A DNA stretch of 64,000 nt from assembly GCA_013112585.1 (NCBI GenBank), contig JABFGH010000006.1, positions 124,001-188,000 of the forward strand. The letters run 5' to 3'. The notes under the pieces were generated by a model. That model had not been told where the DNA came from, made no database searches, and was given only the letters and a program-made list of their open reading frames with translations. The DNA is from Ignavibacteriota bacterium. GTDB taxonomy: Bacteria; Bacteroidota; Ignavibacteria; Ignavibacteriales; Melioribacteraceae. Made by a program: the position numbers and the translations under genes. This document shows positions 42,851 through 52,292 of this stretch, piece after piece. Positions within the stretch are counted from its first letter, which is position 1; each line of letters opens with the position of its first letter.

Positions 42851-45406
42851 ATGAAAAATAATTACAAGACAACTAATTGGACAATTTTAATCATAGCTTT
42901 GTTTATGATAAGTTCAAATTTAGTAAACGCACAATGGGGCAAAGCCTTACATTATAAGTGGTGGGAACATGATAGAGTAATTGTTCCTCAAGCAGCAGAT
43001 TACTGGCCGTTTGTAGTTAATGAAGGTACAGTGGAAATGTGGTTTAAACCCGATTCAGTTTTAAAAGCTGATACACATGACCCTGACTACACGTATTTAT
43101 TTTCGAAAAATATTTCTGGTAATAATGAAGGAGACATGGGAATATCGTGGGGTAGAGGAAAAGGAGAATTACAGAATTTTATTCAAGATGGAACAGCAAC
43201 AACAAGCGTTTATCCCACGTACTCAGTTTGGGAACCTCGCTGGTATCACTTAGCATTTCAGTGGAATGTGAACGACAGCATGAGAGTATTCATCGACGGT
43301 GTTCAGCATGATGCAGTTGCTCCATGCCCGCCCGTACATGGCGGCACTCAAGCAATCGTAATTGGTTCTGGTGCAGTGAATTTATTAGATACCCGCTATG
43401 AAACATTCCGCGGACAAATTGATGAAGTAAGAATTTCTGCAGTAGCCCGGTATACCGAAAACTTTTCGCCCCCTACTGCTCCATATCAAAATGATCAATT
43501 TACTTTAGCACTATGGCATTTTGATGACGGTGCCGGGCTAGTTGCAACAGATGCAACCGGAAATGGTTTTGATGGTATTTTAGGTGATACAACTAATATT
43601 GGAAGCAACGCACCAGACTGGGTTACTGTTGAAAGAGATATGCTTATTGTTGTTAATGAATTTCTGGCAGACCCTGAAGCATCCGTTGAATTTGGTGATG
43701 CTAATGGTGACGGCGTTAGAGATGCACAAGAGGACGAGTATGTTGAATTATTAAATGTAAGCGGAAGAGATATCGATTTAACCGGCTGGAGCTTAGGCGA
43801 TGACGAAAGAGTCGATTTTCAATTTCCTGACGGTTACATAATTAAGCCTTACGAATTTGTTTCTATATTCGGCGGCGGTAATGTTTCCAATGTTCCCGGT
43901 TATAATGCTGATCCCTTATTGACTAGAGTTTTCGCAACGGGTGACAGTGTTGGAAACGGTTTAGCAAATGGCGGCGATTATATTGTAATGCTATCGCCCG
44001 ATGGAAGTCATGACATGTATTTAGCTTACGGCAGCAAGTTTGGAGCCGGAGCACCAACAGCTGCTTTCCTAAGCGGAATTACATGGAGCTTTGAAGTTGA
44101 AACAGCTTCAATCGCCAATAACAATAATTCATTAACTATGAATCCTGACGGCGTAATGTCCGGAGACGATTATTACTTTGAGATTTTATCAGTCACTGAC
44201 AGTGCCCGTTATCATTCTGCAAACAGAACTGTTGACGGCAATGAAACGATTTCGTTTGAACTTAATGTTATTGTTGAAGGTCAAGGTACTGTTGAACAAG
44301 ATACAACGATGGTAACCTATCCATTAGGTACACAAGTAAACTTAACTGCAACACCTGCTGATGCCTGGGTTTTAGATGGATGGTATGTAGATGGTGAAAA
44401 AAGTTCCGGCAATCCTTATGCTGTATTGATGAATAACAATGTTGATTTAACAGTAAAATTTGTAGAGCAATTTCAAGTTGCACCAAAACTTATCTTTAAC
44501 GAAATACTACCTGACGTTGCTAATGACCCGGTAAATGGTGATGCTAATGGTGACGGTTATAGAGATAGCAGCGAAGATGAGTTTGTTGAATTAGTTAATA
44601 TTTCAAGGCAGCCATTTGATTTAACAGGATTTAAACTCGGCGATGATGAAGACCTTAGCTTCACATTCCCGGATGGTTATATGGTACAGCCGGGTAACTT
44701 TGTTGTAGTCTTCGGCGGCGGTGATGTTTCCAATGTTCCCGGTTACAACCCCGACCCATTGCAGACCAAGGTATTTATTTCTGATAGTGTAGGTGTAGGA
44801 AACGGATTAGCTAACGGCGGTGATTTTGTATTATTGATTTCTCCTGATGGTGCATACGATATGTATATGTCGTACGAAGGAAAATATAATATTGCAGGTC
44901 CTACATCTTCGGTTGTTGACGGAATAGATTTTGAACTACGTATTGAAACAGATGTAGCAGCCAGTGATCCTTCAATTACTCGAAATCCTGACGGTGATAT
45001 TTCTGTTGGAAATCCGTTCATCCAGATCACAACCGTTACCGATTCTATTTACTGGACGCCGGGACAAACAATCGATGGAAATAATATGATTGTTGTTGGA
45101 GTTGATGAAATTGAAACAGGTATTCCATCTAACTTTGAATTGTTTGATAATTATCCGAATCCATTTAACCCATCTACTATTATTAAAGCGGCTCTTCCTG
45201 CTGCACAGCATGTTAGTCTAAAAGTATATAATATTAATGGTGAGTTAGTAACTACATTAGTTAATGGAACATTGAATGCAGGTTACCACCGGTTTGAATG
45301 GAATGGAACAAATAGTGCAGGACAAAGAGTATCTTCAGGAATTTATTTTTATCAAATTAGCGCCGGTGAATTATACCAGGTTAAAAAGATGATGCTCATT
45401 AAATAG
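42851..45406 (+). CDS. T9SS surface protein with LamG, two lamin-tail domains and InlB-type repeat
   Basis: An 851-residue exported protein. After the signal peptide (ends VNAQ) comes a concanavalin/LamG-like domain at about 35-245 (EGTVEMWFKPDS, RWYHLAFQWNVNDSMRVFIDG, RGQIDEVRISAVARY). A first lamin-tail domain lies at about 265-415, an InlB B-repeat-like domain at about 467-538 (GTVEQDTTMVTYPLGTQVNL, WYVDGEKSSGN), a second lamin-tail domain at about 544-690, and a T9SS sorting domain closes it (FDNYPNPFNPSTIIKAALP ... KKMMLIK). Each lamin-tail unit carries a GDANGDG calcium-type loop. It is the last gene before the hairpin at 45414 and is probably a glycan- or lipid-surface-binding protein; the ligand is unknown. 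Confidence 0.85.
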   Translation: MKNNYKTTNWTILIIALFMISSNLVNAQWGKALHYKWWEHDRVIVPQAADYWPFVVNEGTVEMWFKPDSVLKADTHDPDYTYLFSKNISGNNEGDMGISWGRGKGELQNFIQDGTATTSVYPTYSVWEPRWYHLAFQWNVNDSMRVFIDGVQHDAVAPCPPVHGGTQAIVIGSGAVNLLDTRYETFRGQIDEVRISAVARYTENFSPPTAPYQNDQFTLALWHFDDGAGLVATDATGNGFDGILGDTTNIGSNAPDWVTVERDMLIVVNEFLADPEASVEFGDANGDGVRDAQEDEYVELLNVSGRDIDLTGWSLGDDERVDFQFPDGYIIKPYEFVSIFGGGNVSNVPGYNADPLLTRVFATGDSVGNGLANGGDYIVMLSPDGSHDMYLAYGSKFGAGAPTAAFLSGITWSFEVETASIANNNNSLTMNPDGVMSGDDYYFEILSVTDSARYHSANRTVDGNETISFELNVIVEGQGTVEQDTTMVTYPLGTQVNLTATPADAWVLDGWYVDGEKSSGNPYAVLMNNNVDLTVKFVEQFQVAPKLIFNEILPDVANDPVNGDANGDGYRDSSEDEFVELVNISRQPFDLTGFKLGDDEDLSFTFPDGYMVQPGNFVVVFGGGDVSNVPGYNPDPLQTKVFISDSVGVGNGLANGGDFVLLISPDGAYDMYMSYEGKYNIAGPTSSVVDGIDFELRIETDVAASDPSITRNPDGDISVGNPFIQITTVTDSIYWTPGQTIDGNNMIVVGVDEIETGIPSNFELFDNYPNPFNPSTIIKAALPAAQHVSLKVYNINGELVTTLVNGTLNAGYHRFEWNGTNSAGQRVSSGIYFYQISAGELYQVKKMMLIK

Positions 45407-45413
45407 TAATTTA

Positions 45414-45446
45414 AGCCGGCAGGTATTTAACCTGCCGGCTATTTTT
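45414..45446 (+). terminator. Internal intrinsic terminator-like hairpin
   Basis: AGCCGGCAGGT (45414-45424) and ACCTGCCGGCT (45430-45440) form a perfect GC-rich 11-bp stem with a 5-base loop, followed by ATTTTTAT. It comes 8 bases after a stop codon and only 17 bases before the next start codon, leaving almost no room for a separate promoter, so it may reduce rather than end transcription of the downstream genes. Confidence 0.85.
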
Positions 45447-45462
45447 ATATCCGGAAATAAAG

Positions 45463-47460
45463 ATGAACTATATGACTAAGTATTTTAATATTTCCTTTAT
45501 TGGAATTTTTCTGTTTTTATCAGGCATTACGTTGGGTCAGGCAAATACTGTACTGTTCCGCTTCAATGCCAATCATGATTTTTCACAAAGTGTTTCATCC
45601 ACGGTAGAAGCTTTTAACCTAACATTTTCAGATGAAGTTGATCCGATTGAGCTTCCGGCAAGGGGAATGAACGGCTGGGGATACTACGCCCCAATCAGAA
45701 CAATTTTTTCGGGTTCAGGTTCATACATGAGAAGCACCGAAAAAGTTAGGGTAACATTTGCCGGCGATCATAATTTATCAGGCGAAGTTTGGCTAAACCC
45801 CGAGGCAGCAGAGATGTCATTATTTTCATGGAATGATCCCGCATTATCACATGGTATTGATCTTTACCTTGATGGCGGAAATGTAATCCTGGAAAGACGT
45901 TTCTTCGATACCACACTTGCAGCGGTTTCCAATTCGGTGTTATCCCTAAATGAATGGCATTATATTAATTGGACTCTATCGGTCTCAAATCAGAATGTGA
46001 ATATATCAATTTATATTGACGGTGATCTTGATGCTGAAGGTATATATACATTGTCATCTCCCGTTGGTTTTGCAATTATAAACACCGAAGTACAAATCGG
46101 AAAATCTGAATTCAATACCGGTCTCCCTTATCTAAAGGGAAAACTTTCGGCGGTAAATTTTAAGAGCTACATACCGCAGGAGGAATACTTAAGTACTCAC
46201 ATTCCTTTTGACGGCTCTGAGTATTCGGGAATACCGGCATACCATAACTATAACATCGGTACTTCAGGAATCGAAGCTGATCAGCGGATAACGGAAAATT
46301 CAACTCCGATTATGGAAAGTGTAATTGTTCCTTATATGGACGATGATTTTATTCCGCAAGGTCTTACAAATTCAGAAGAGGATGATGATAATACTTATTC
46401 AAACCCGATGGTTTACAGTTCGTTATATAATAAAACCATTTCGGGTCAAACCAGGCTTAAAAGATCAATAGTTGTGGAGATGGACCCGAATAATAATTAC
46501 AAAATTAGAAGATGCTTCCAACTGGCAGGTGAGCTTAAAAATAGTCATGTAGGGGGAATAGCATTTTTTAACAATCGAGTTTATGTAGCTTCAAGTTATA
46601 AAATTGAGGCATATACGATTCCCGAATTTGATACAACAAATGGTTATGAAAAGTATGTAAACCTTAATGCACAAAGTAATATGCTGTTTAATGTTGCGTC
46701 TCAAGCATCCTTTGTTACTTATTTTAGAGATACTATTTGGGTAGGAGATTACAGAACTTCTACCGATGCTTTCTTGTTCGGATACCCGTTAAATGAAGAT
46801 GGAAGCGTTGATGTGGCATCTACCCCGAAAAAATATTTTATGCCGCTTAAAACACAAGGTGTTGCGTGGACAACTGTAAGCGGTACAGATTATTTAATGA
46901 TAAGTACCAGCGGCGGAGACGGTAAAAGTTATATTTACCGGGTGCCGAGATCAAATCTTAGTTCAAACCAATATCCTGTAGAAGATAGAACGTTAGCATT
47001 CCCCGCAGGCGGAGAAGACTTATCGTTTGATAAAGATCAGAATCTTTACGCACAGTCTGAATCGGGCGCTAAACATTTTCAAAAACGAAGTTCGCCTTGG
47101 TCAACATTCTATCCCTTCTTGTTCAAAATAAGTTACGATACTATGTTTGATGATCTGACTTCAGTTGAAGAGCACGATAGTCAAAGCAGTATTGAGCAGA
47201 ACAAAATTAAAATAAGCTCGTATCCTAATCCTGCAAACGGACAGATACAAATTCAATTAAATGTAAACAGTAATTCGGAATCGGAATTACGAATTGTTGA
47301 TGTGCTGGGACGAACGGTAAAAAAGTGGCTTCCAATTCAGCCGGGAAAACGTTCAATGAAATTTTTATGGAGTGATTCAAACGCTGCATCGGGAATATAT
47401 TTTCTGCAGCTAATTTCAAATGGAAAGATTCATTCCCATAAAATGATATTAATGAAATAA
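45463..47460 (+). CDS. T9SS surface protein with LamG-like and propeller-like domains
   Basis: A 665-residue exported protein. A signal peptide (about 1-27, ends LGQA) leads to a LamG/concanavalin-like domain at about 30-240 (SGEVWLNPEAAEMSLFSW, EWHYINWTLSVSNQNVNISIYIDGD). A beta-propeller-like region, about 280-555, follows (GGIAFFNNRVYVASSYKIEAY, DTIWVGDYRTSTDAFLFGYPL, WTTVSGTDYLMISTSGGDG). The T9SS sorting domain has a shortened motif (ISSYPNPANGQIQIQLNV ... HKMILMK). It is the first gene of the downstream block that includes the phosphodiesterase and glpT. The substrate is unknown. Confidence 0.8.
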   Translation: MNYMTKYFNISFIGIFLFLSGITLGQANTVLFRFNANHDFSQSVSSTVEAFNLTFSDEVDPIELPARGMNGWGYYAPIRTIFSGSGSYMRSTEKVRVTFAGDHNLSGEVWLNPEAAEMSLFSWNDPALSHGIDLYLDGGNVILERRFFDTTLAAVSNSVLSLNEWHYINWTLSVSNQNVNISIYIDGDLDAEGIYTLSSPVGFAIINTEVQIGKSEFNTGLPYLKGKLSAVNFKSYIPQEEYLSTHIPFDGSEYSGIPAYHNYNIGTSGIEADQRITENSTPIMESVIVPYMDDDFIPQGLTNSEEDDDNTYSNPMVYSSLYNKTISGQTRLKRSIVVEMDPNNNYKIRRCFQLAGELKNSHVGGIAFFNNRVYVASSYKIEAYTIPEFDTTNGYEKYVNLNAQSNMLFNVASQASFVTYFRDTIWVGDYRTSTDAFLFGYPLNEDGSVDVASTPKKYFMPLKTQGVAWTTVSGTDYLMISTSGGDGKSYIYRVPRSNLSSNQYPVEDRTLAFPAGGEDLSFDKDQNLYAQSESGAKHFQKRSSPWSTFYPFLFKISYDTMFDDLTSVEEHDSQSSIEQNKIKISSYPNPANGQIQIQLNVNSNSESELRIVDVLGRTVKKWLPIQPGKRSMKFLWSDSNAASGIYFLQLISNGKIHSHKMILMK

Positions 47461-47480
47461 GTGAGTAAAACTTGTATTAA

Positions 47481-49031
47481 ATGAACAAAACAAATTTCAC
47501 ATATTTAGCATCTCCCATTTTCATAATCATAATGTTTATATCAGGTTGTTCGTTTGATAATAAAAATTCTGTATTAAAGATTGATGATTTTAGCTTATCA
47601 GAAAATGCTTTCAACCTTAGTTTTAATACTGCTCCGGCAATATTAAAGTTTGGTGATACTCCTAAACTTGCCTACTTAAATGCGATCAAAAACGAATACC
47701 TGGTTACTAACTATTTAACACGGCAGGGATTCGGGAAAGATTCATCTCTAAGTAAAACTCTTCGATTGTTAAAGCAGGAATTAATTGTTGAAAAAATGTT
47801 TAATGAAGATGTTGATTCGAAAATTGAAATAAGTGATGAAGAGATACGTAAGGAAGTTTTAAAGGGGAATAAGCAGGTAAAGGTTAAATACATTTTTACT
47901 GATGATTTAAATGAAGCAGAAAGTATAAAGAATAGCATCGGCAGAGAGAAAAGTTTTAAAGATTTTCAGGAAGAAAAACTAATTAGTATTGGTTTAACTT
48001 CTGAAGCAGGAGAAACAGATTTTATAAATTACGGTGAAGTTGATCCCGAAATAAACGAAGTGATCTTTTCTATTAAACCCGGAAATGTTTCCGACATAAT
48101 TAAAACTGATGCCGGATATTTTTTATTAAAAGTTGCAGATATTAGAAAATCACTTCTATCTGAATCTGATATTACCAGGCTGACACCTACTTACAAAAAG
48201 ATACTGCTGAATAAACGAATGAATTCCGAAGCGAGAGTTTATTTAAAAAATTTTATGGATCCGTTCAACATTGTTGTTAACGGTAAAGTGTTTCAGGAAT
48301 TAGTTAATTCACTATATCCTGTATATAAAAAAAATAGAAATACCAATGCAGTCAATTTACAATCGAATCAAGAATTTCTGAAATATGAAGATTACAAAGA
48401 TGACTTTGATGAGGAGTTGCTCGCAAATCCGTTAGTTAATTTTGAAGGGGGAATTATTACGGCAGCGGAAATGCTGTACCACTTTTCATATTACCCGGTC
48501 AGTTTTTCAACAACTTCAATAAATGATTTTGCCGATGAACTTAAAAAGAAAATTGGTTTACGATTGCGTGATATATTTTTAGAACGAGAAGGTATTAAAC
48601 GCGGTTATGATAAAGTCGAAATAATTAATGAAGAATTAGAATTATGGAAAAATCAAATTGTTACTTATAGATATTTACAAAAATTATCCGATGAAATAAT
48701 TGTTGATACAACCGAATTGAAAAAGATTTATGAAGATAAATTCAGCACATCTCTGCCGTTCAATAATGTTAAAGATAAATTAACAAGCAGCTACAAGGAC
48801 TACTTGATTTATAGAAAACTCATTTCGATAGTTGAAAACGAATTATCGAATCATAAAATTGAAATCAACCCCAAGCTACTAATAAAAGAAAATAAACATC
48901 CGGTTAGCAAGTTAAATGGTGCGGATGTTTTTACATATAAGATGGGACTGCCATACTCAAGGCTGGCTTTTGCAGTACCGAATAGAATTTGGGCTGCGGA
49001 AAATGTTTGGCAGTTGAATATGAAAAATTAA
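47481..49031 (+). CDS. Parvulin-like (PpiC/SurA-type) lipoprotein
   Basis: A 516-residue exported protein with lipobox ISGC (Cys23). Residues 30-130 form a SurA-N-like helical region and 130-220 a PpiC-like domain (VKVKYIFTDDLNEAESIKNSI, FINYGEVDPEINEVIFSIKPGNVSDIIKTDAGYFLLKVADI). A second helical chaperone-like half follows without another clear PpiC domain. It probably helps fold or escort the exported proteins of this operon. It starts 20 bases after the preceding gene and 18 bases before the phosphodiesterase gene. Confidence 0.78.
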   Translation: MNKTNFTYLASPIFIIIMFISGCSFDNKNSVLKIDDFSLSENAFNLSFNTAPAILKFGDTPKLAYLNAIKNEYLVTNYLTRQGFGKDSSLSKTLRLLKQELIVEKMFNEDVDSKIEISDEEIRKEVLKGNKQVKVKYIFTDDLNEAESIKNSIGREKSFKDFQEEKLISIGLTSEAGETDFINYGEVDPEINEVIFSIKPGNVSDIIKTDAGYFLLKVADIRKSLLSESDITRLTPTYKKILLNKRMNSEARVYLKNFMDPFNIVVNGKVFQELVNSLYPVYKKNRNTNAVNLQSNQEFLKYEDYKDDFDEELLANPLVNFEGGIITAAEMLYHFSYYPVSFSTTSINDFADELKKKIGLRLRDIFLEREGIKRGYDKVEIINEELELWKNQIVTYRYLQKLSDEIIVDTTELKKIYEDKFSTSLPFNNVKDKLTSSYKDYLIYRKLISIVENELSNHKIEINPKLLIKENKHPVSKLNGADVFTYKMGLPYSRLAFAVPNRIWAAENVWQLNMKN

Positions 49032-49049
49032 ATTATTAATGAGGAAAAA

Positions 49050-49829
49050 ATGAAACAGCTATTACTTCTGATAACAATTTTACTAACACTATTTGCGTGC
49101 GAAATGAAAAAGGAAACTATTATAGTCGCTCACCGCGGTGCCTCCGGTCATGCACCTGAAAATACTTTAGCTGCAATGAAAACAGCTATGGAAATGAATG
49201 CTGAATTCAGCGAACTGGATGTACAGGAAACAAAAGATGGTGAAATAATTCTTCTGCATGATAAAACACTAAAGCGAACTGGAAAACAAAATTTAAATAT
49301 TTGGGAACTTAACTATGACGAGTTGAAAGATATTGAAGTAGGAGGGTGGTACGCGGAGGAATTTAAAGGTGAACCTATTCCTACTCTTGCTGAGGTTATT
49401 GAATTAGTTAGGGGCAAAATGAAATTGAATATTGAGCTTAAAACTAACAAGCATGAAAAAATGTTAGCCGAGCGGGCACTGCAGGTAGTTCTTGATCATA
49501 ACTTTTTAGATCAAGTTGTGTTTACCTCATTCAAGTTCGATGAAATAAGAAAGCTTCGCAAGATAAATAAAGAAGCTAAGGTTGGTTATATTTTTTCAAA
49601 AATGCCCAAGGATATTGATGTGTTTGCCGAAGATGTTGATATGCTAAGTGTAGGTAAAAAATTAGTGGATGAAGAGTTTATGAATAAAGTACGTGCAGCA
49701 GGCAAAGAAGTTGCAGTTTGGACTGTTAACAAACCTAAAGAAATGAAAAGATTGATTAACCTTGGCGTTGATGCAATCATTACAAACTACCCTGATGTGC
49801 TGCGTGAAGTTCTTGACGGTAAACAATAA
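49050..49829 (+). CDS. glpQ: Glycerophosphodiester phosphodiesterase, lipoprotein
   Basis: A 259-residue TIM-barrel enzyme that cuts glycerophosphodiesters, such as glycerophosphocholine or glycerophosphoethanolamine, into glycerol-3-phosphate and the head-group alcohol. The signal peptide ends in lipobox LFAC (Cys17), so it is anchored at a membrane facing the periplasm. The catalytic motif is IIVAHRGASGHAPENTLAAM (about 25-44), followed by ELDVQETKDGEIILLHDKTL and the C-terminal VWTVNKPKEMKRLINLGVDAIITNYPD. It sits in the same unit as glpT, which would import its product. Confidence 0.95.
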   Translation: MKQLLLLITILLTLFACEMKKETIIVAHRGASGHAPENTLAAMKTAMEMNAEFSELDVQETKDGEIILLHDKTLKRTGKQNLNIWELNYDELKDIEVGGWYAEEFKGEPIPTLAEVIELVRGKMKLNIELKTNKHEKMLAERALQVVLDHNFLDQVVFTSFKFDEIRKLRKINKEAKVGYIFSKMPKDIDVFAEDVDMLSVGKKLVDEEFMNKVRAAGKEVAVWTVNKPKEMKRLINLGVDAIITNYPDVLREVLDGKQ

Positions 49830-49835
49830 TCTGAA

Positions 49836-50474
49836 ATGAAGAAAATAATTTCGATATTAATATTTTTATTAAGCACACAAGTATTTGCTCAGCATACTCC
49901 TTATTGGAATCACAAAGTGAGTATGTACAAGTTGATGCCTAATACAGAAGGTGAAATAATATTTTTAGGCGACAGCATTACCGATAGATGTGAATGGTTT
50001 GAATTGTTTTCAAATCCATTAGTAAAAAACCGGGGATTAAGCGGTGATAGAACATCCGGCGTGCTTGATAGAATTTCTGAGGTAACAGAATCGAATCCGG
50101 ATAAGATATTTATTATGATTGGCGTGAACGATTTGCGACATGATGTTAGTATTGAAGATATTCTGAAAAACTATCAAAGCATTTTAGAAAAGATTAAATC
50201 AGATTCTCCGCAGACAAAAATTTATATTCAAAGTGTACTGCCCGTAAATGAATTGATAGGTAAGCCGAAAACCACAAGCGAAGAAATAATAAAACTGAAT
50301 ATTAAAATTGAAAATCTTGCAGGCGAATATAGAATTCCATTCGTAAATGTATTTGCAAGTCTGGCTGATGAAGATAGTCGCTTAGATGAAAAATATTCAG
50401 AAGATGGATTGCATATAAATGGTGATGGGTATTCGGTTTGGAAATCTATAATTGAAAAATACGTAAATAATTAA
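49836..50474 (+). CDS. SGNH/GDSL-family esterase, exported
   Basis: A 212-residue protein with a signal peptide (ends VFAQH) and the four SGNH blocks: FLGDSITDRCEWF (catalytic Ser), RGLSGDRTSGV (Gly), MIGVNDLRHD (Asn) and EDGLHINGDGY (Asp and His). Families with this layout include acetylhydrolases of the platelet-activating-factor type and lysophospholipases. Six bases after the phosphodiesterase stop, it could deacylate lysophospholipids or remove acetyl groups before or after diester cleavage. The exact substrate is inferred from the neighbourhood only. Confidence 0.88.
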   Translation: MKKIISILIFLLSTQVFAQHTPYWNHKVSMYKLMPNTEGEIIFLGDSITDRCEWFELFSNPLVKNRGLSGDRTSGVLDRISEVTESNPDKIFIMIGVNDLRHDVSIEDILKNYQSILEKIKSDSPQTKIYIQSVLPVNELIGKPKTTSEEIIKLNIKIENLAGEYRIPFVNVFASLADEDSRLDEKYSEDGLHINGDGYSVWKSIIEKYVNN

Positions 50475-50486
50475 TATGAGATTTAA

Positions 50487-51341
50487 TTGAAAAAATTATT
50501 ACTGCCTCTTCTACTTTTTCTTTTAGTCGAAACGGCTCTGCCGCAGCAGGTTTTTAATTCATTAGAATTAATTAAAACTATTGAAGTTGAAGGCAGGCAA
50601 GGCGTTGCGGTAGATAGTAATTATTATTACGTAAGCGGAAGCAAAGCAATTTTCAAATATTCAAAAGAGGGCAAACTGCTGTTGACTAATGATAATCCGT
50701 TCTCAAGCCTCACGAAGGAAGCAAATCACCTTGGCGATATTGATTATTATAACGGGAAATTATATGCAGGTGCTGAATATTTTTACGACGGCAGTGCTTC
50801 CAATATTCAAATAGTTATTTATGATGCGGAGACCCTGGAGTTCGATAGTTTTTTTAGTTGGGAGCCTGAATCGGGACAGCAGGAAGTATGTGCAATTACA
50901 GTTGATCCTAAAAATAATTTAGTGTGGATGGCTGATTGGATTGATGGTTCTTACTTATATAAATATGATTTGACGAACGGCACTTACATAGGCAAACTTC
51001 ACATCTATCCCGTACCCGAAAAACAGCAGGGAATCAAAGTTTACAAAAATCAAATACTAATTACCGCTGATGATGGTGATGCCGAGTATGAGGAGTCAGA
51101 TCATCTTTACGCTGTTTCAATTCTGGAAAGTGAAAGCTCATCTAAAGTATCACTTATAAAAACTTTTAATGATGTAAAGCGGCAGGGAGAAATTGAAGGA
51201 TTAACAATTGACGGAATTGAAAATACTTTGATCGTTCATTTTAACCGCGGGATGAGAGTTGTAAATGGAATGCCGATCGGCTTTTATCCGGGTTATGAAA
51301 AAGAAATTCACGAATTATATATTTATAAAATAGTTGACTAA
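50487..51341 (+). CDS. Exported beta-propeller-like protein of unknown function
   Basis: A 284-residue protein with a signal peptide (LLPLLLFLLVETALPQQ) and repeated short beta strands of a propeller kind (KAIFKYSKEGKLLLTND, NNLVWMADWIDGSYLYKYDLTNGTYIGKLHI, EGLTIDGIENTLIVHFNRGMRVVN). No catalytic motif was recognised. The start is TTG; no strong ribosome site is visible. It lies between the SGNH esterase and the HAD phosphatase with gaps of 12 and 8 bases, so it is surely part of the unit. It could be a binding protein or a lactonase/phytase-like enzyme; no specific activity is assigned. Confidence 0.7.
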   Translation: MKKLLLPLLLFLLVETALPQQVFNSLELIKTIEVEGRQGVAVDSNYYYVSGSKAIFKYSKEGKLLLTNDNPFSSLTKEANHLGDIDYYNGKLYAGAEYFYDGSASNIQIVIYDAETLEFDSFFSWEPESGQQEVCAITVDPKNNLVWMADWIDGSYLYKYDLTNGTYIGKLHIYPVPEKQQGIKVYKNQILITADDGDAEYEESDHLYAVSILESESSSKVSLIKTFNDVKRQGEIEGLTIDGIENTLIVHFNRGMRVVNGMPIGFYPGYEKEIHELYIYKIVD

Positions 51342-51349
51342 GGAGAGTT

Positions 51350-52270
51350 ATGTTGAAAACTAATCTATTAAAATCATTGCTGTTGTATTTATTCATTCTT
51401 GCAGGATTAACTGCTTGCTGTAATGAAAACACTCAACCCGCAGAGTTTAAGCCAATAGCCGGATTCAGCGATGAAGTAAACACACAGTTGAGTGCATTTC
51501 TCAATGATACAAAAAACGAAACCGGTAGAAAAATTGCTGTGTTCGATGGTGATGGTACTGTACTTGGACAAACACCCCATTACTTAGCCGATGAAGCAAT
51601 GTACCAGTATGCTCTTGAGCATCCTGAAAAAAATAAAAAGATTTTCAACGAGATGATTAAACAGTCAAATGTTTCAATACCGTATGTGCAGAATAGAGTT
51701 AAATATATTGCAGGTGAATCACTCCAATTTTATAGAGACTTGGGAGAAAAATATTTTAAGAAATATTACTCCAATAAAATTTACGAACCAATGAGAGAAA
51801 TGATCAATCAGCTTAAAGCAAACGGTTTTGAAATTTGGATAATAACAGCATCACCGGAAGGAATGTATCAGCAATTTTTAAGTAAAGAACTGCAAATTCC
51901 AATTACAAATATTGTTGGAATAAAATCTACAATCCGTAATGGAATTATTACAGATGAAATAGTGAAACCAATTCCGCAGGACCATGGCAAAAAAGAAGCT
52001 ATTGAAACATTTGTGCAGGATGTACCATTATTAGTAGCGGGCAATAGCAGGGGCGATAAGGAGATGATTGAGCACAGCAGCATGTTAAAAATGATTGTTA
52101 ATCCTGATGAACACATAGCTCCGGACCAAACAGAAAGTATTGCCGACTATGCGAAAAGGAATAACTGGCTGATTGTAAAAATTAATGATGTACCTGCTGA
52201 AGACTTTCCATCAGTAACTTCAAAAAAGTTTGGAATAAGATTGAACAAAACTCATAAAGTTGAAAAATAA
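51350..52270 (+). CDS. HAD-superfamily phosphatase, lipoprotein
   Basis: A 306-residue HAD hydrolase with lipobox LTAC (Cys23), so it works outside the cytoplasm. Motif I is AVFDGDGTVLG (nucleophile Asp near residue 66), motif II the WIITASPEG stretch, motif III the Lys in KKEAIE, and motif IV AGNSRGDKEMI. The cap and size resemble phosphoserine- and phosphocholine-phosphatase-type HAD enzymes. In this operon it may dephosphorylate head-group phosphates, such as phosphocholine or phosphoethanolamine, or glycerol phosphate. Substrate unproven. Confidence 0.87.
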   Translation: MLKTNLLKSLLLYLFILAGLTACCNENTQPAEFKPIAGFSDEVNTQLSAFLNDTKNETGRKIAVFDGDGTVLGQTPHYLADEAMYQYALEHPEKNKKIFNEMIKQSNVSIPYVQNRVKYIAGESLQFYRDLGEKYFKKYYSNKIYEPMREMINQLKANGFEIWIITASPEGMYQQFLSKELQIPITNIVGIKSTIRNGIITDEIVKPIPQDHGKKEAIETFVQDVPLLVAGNSRGDKEMIEHSSMLKMIVNPDEHIAPDQTESIADYAKRNNWLIVKINDVPAEDFPSVTSKKFGIRLNKTHKVEK

Positions 52271-52292
52271 ATTTTTATTCGAGGAGTAACTT

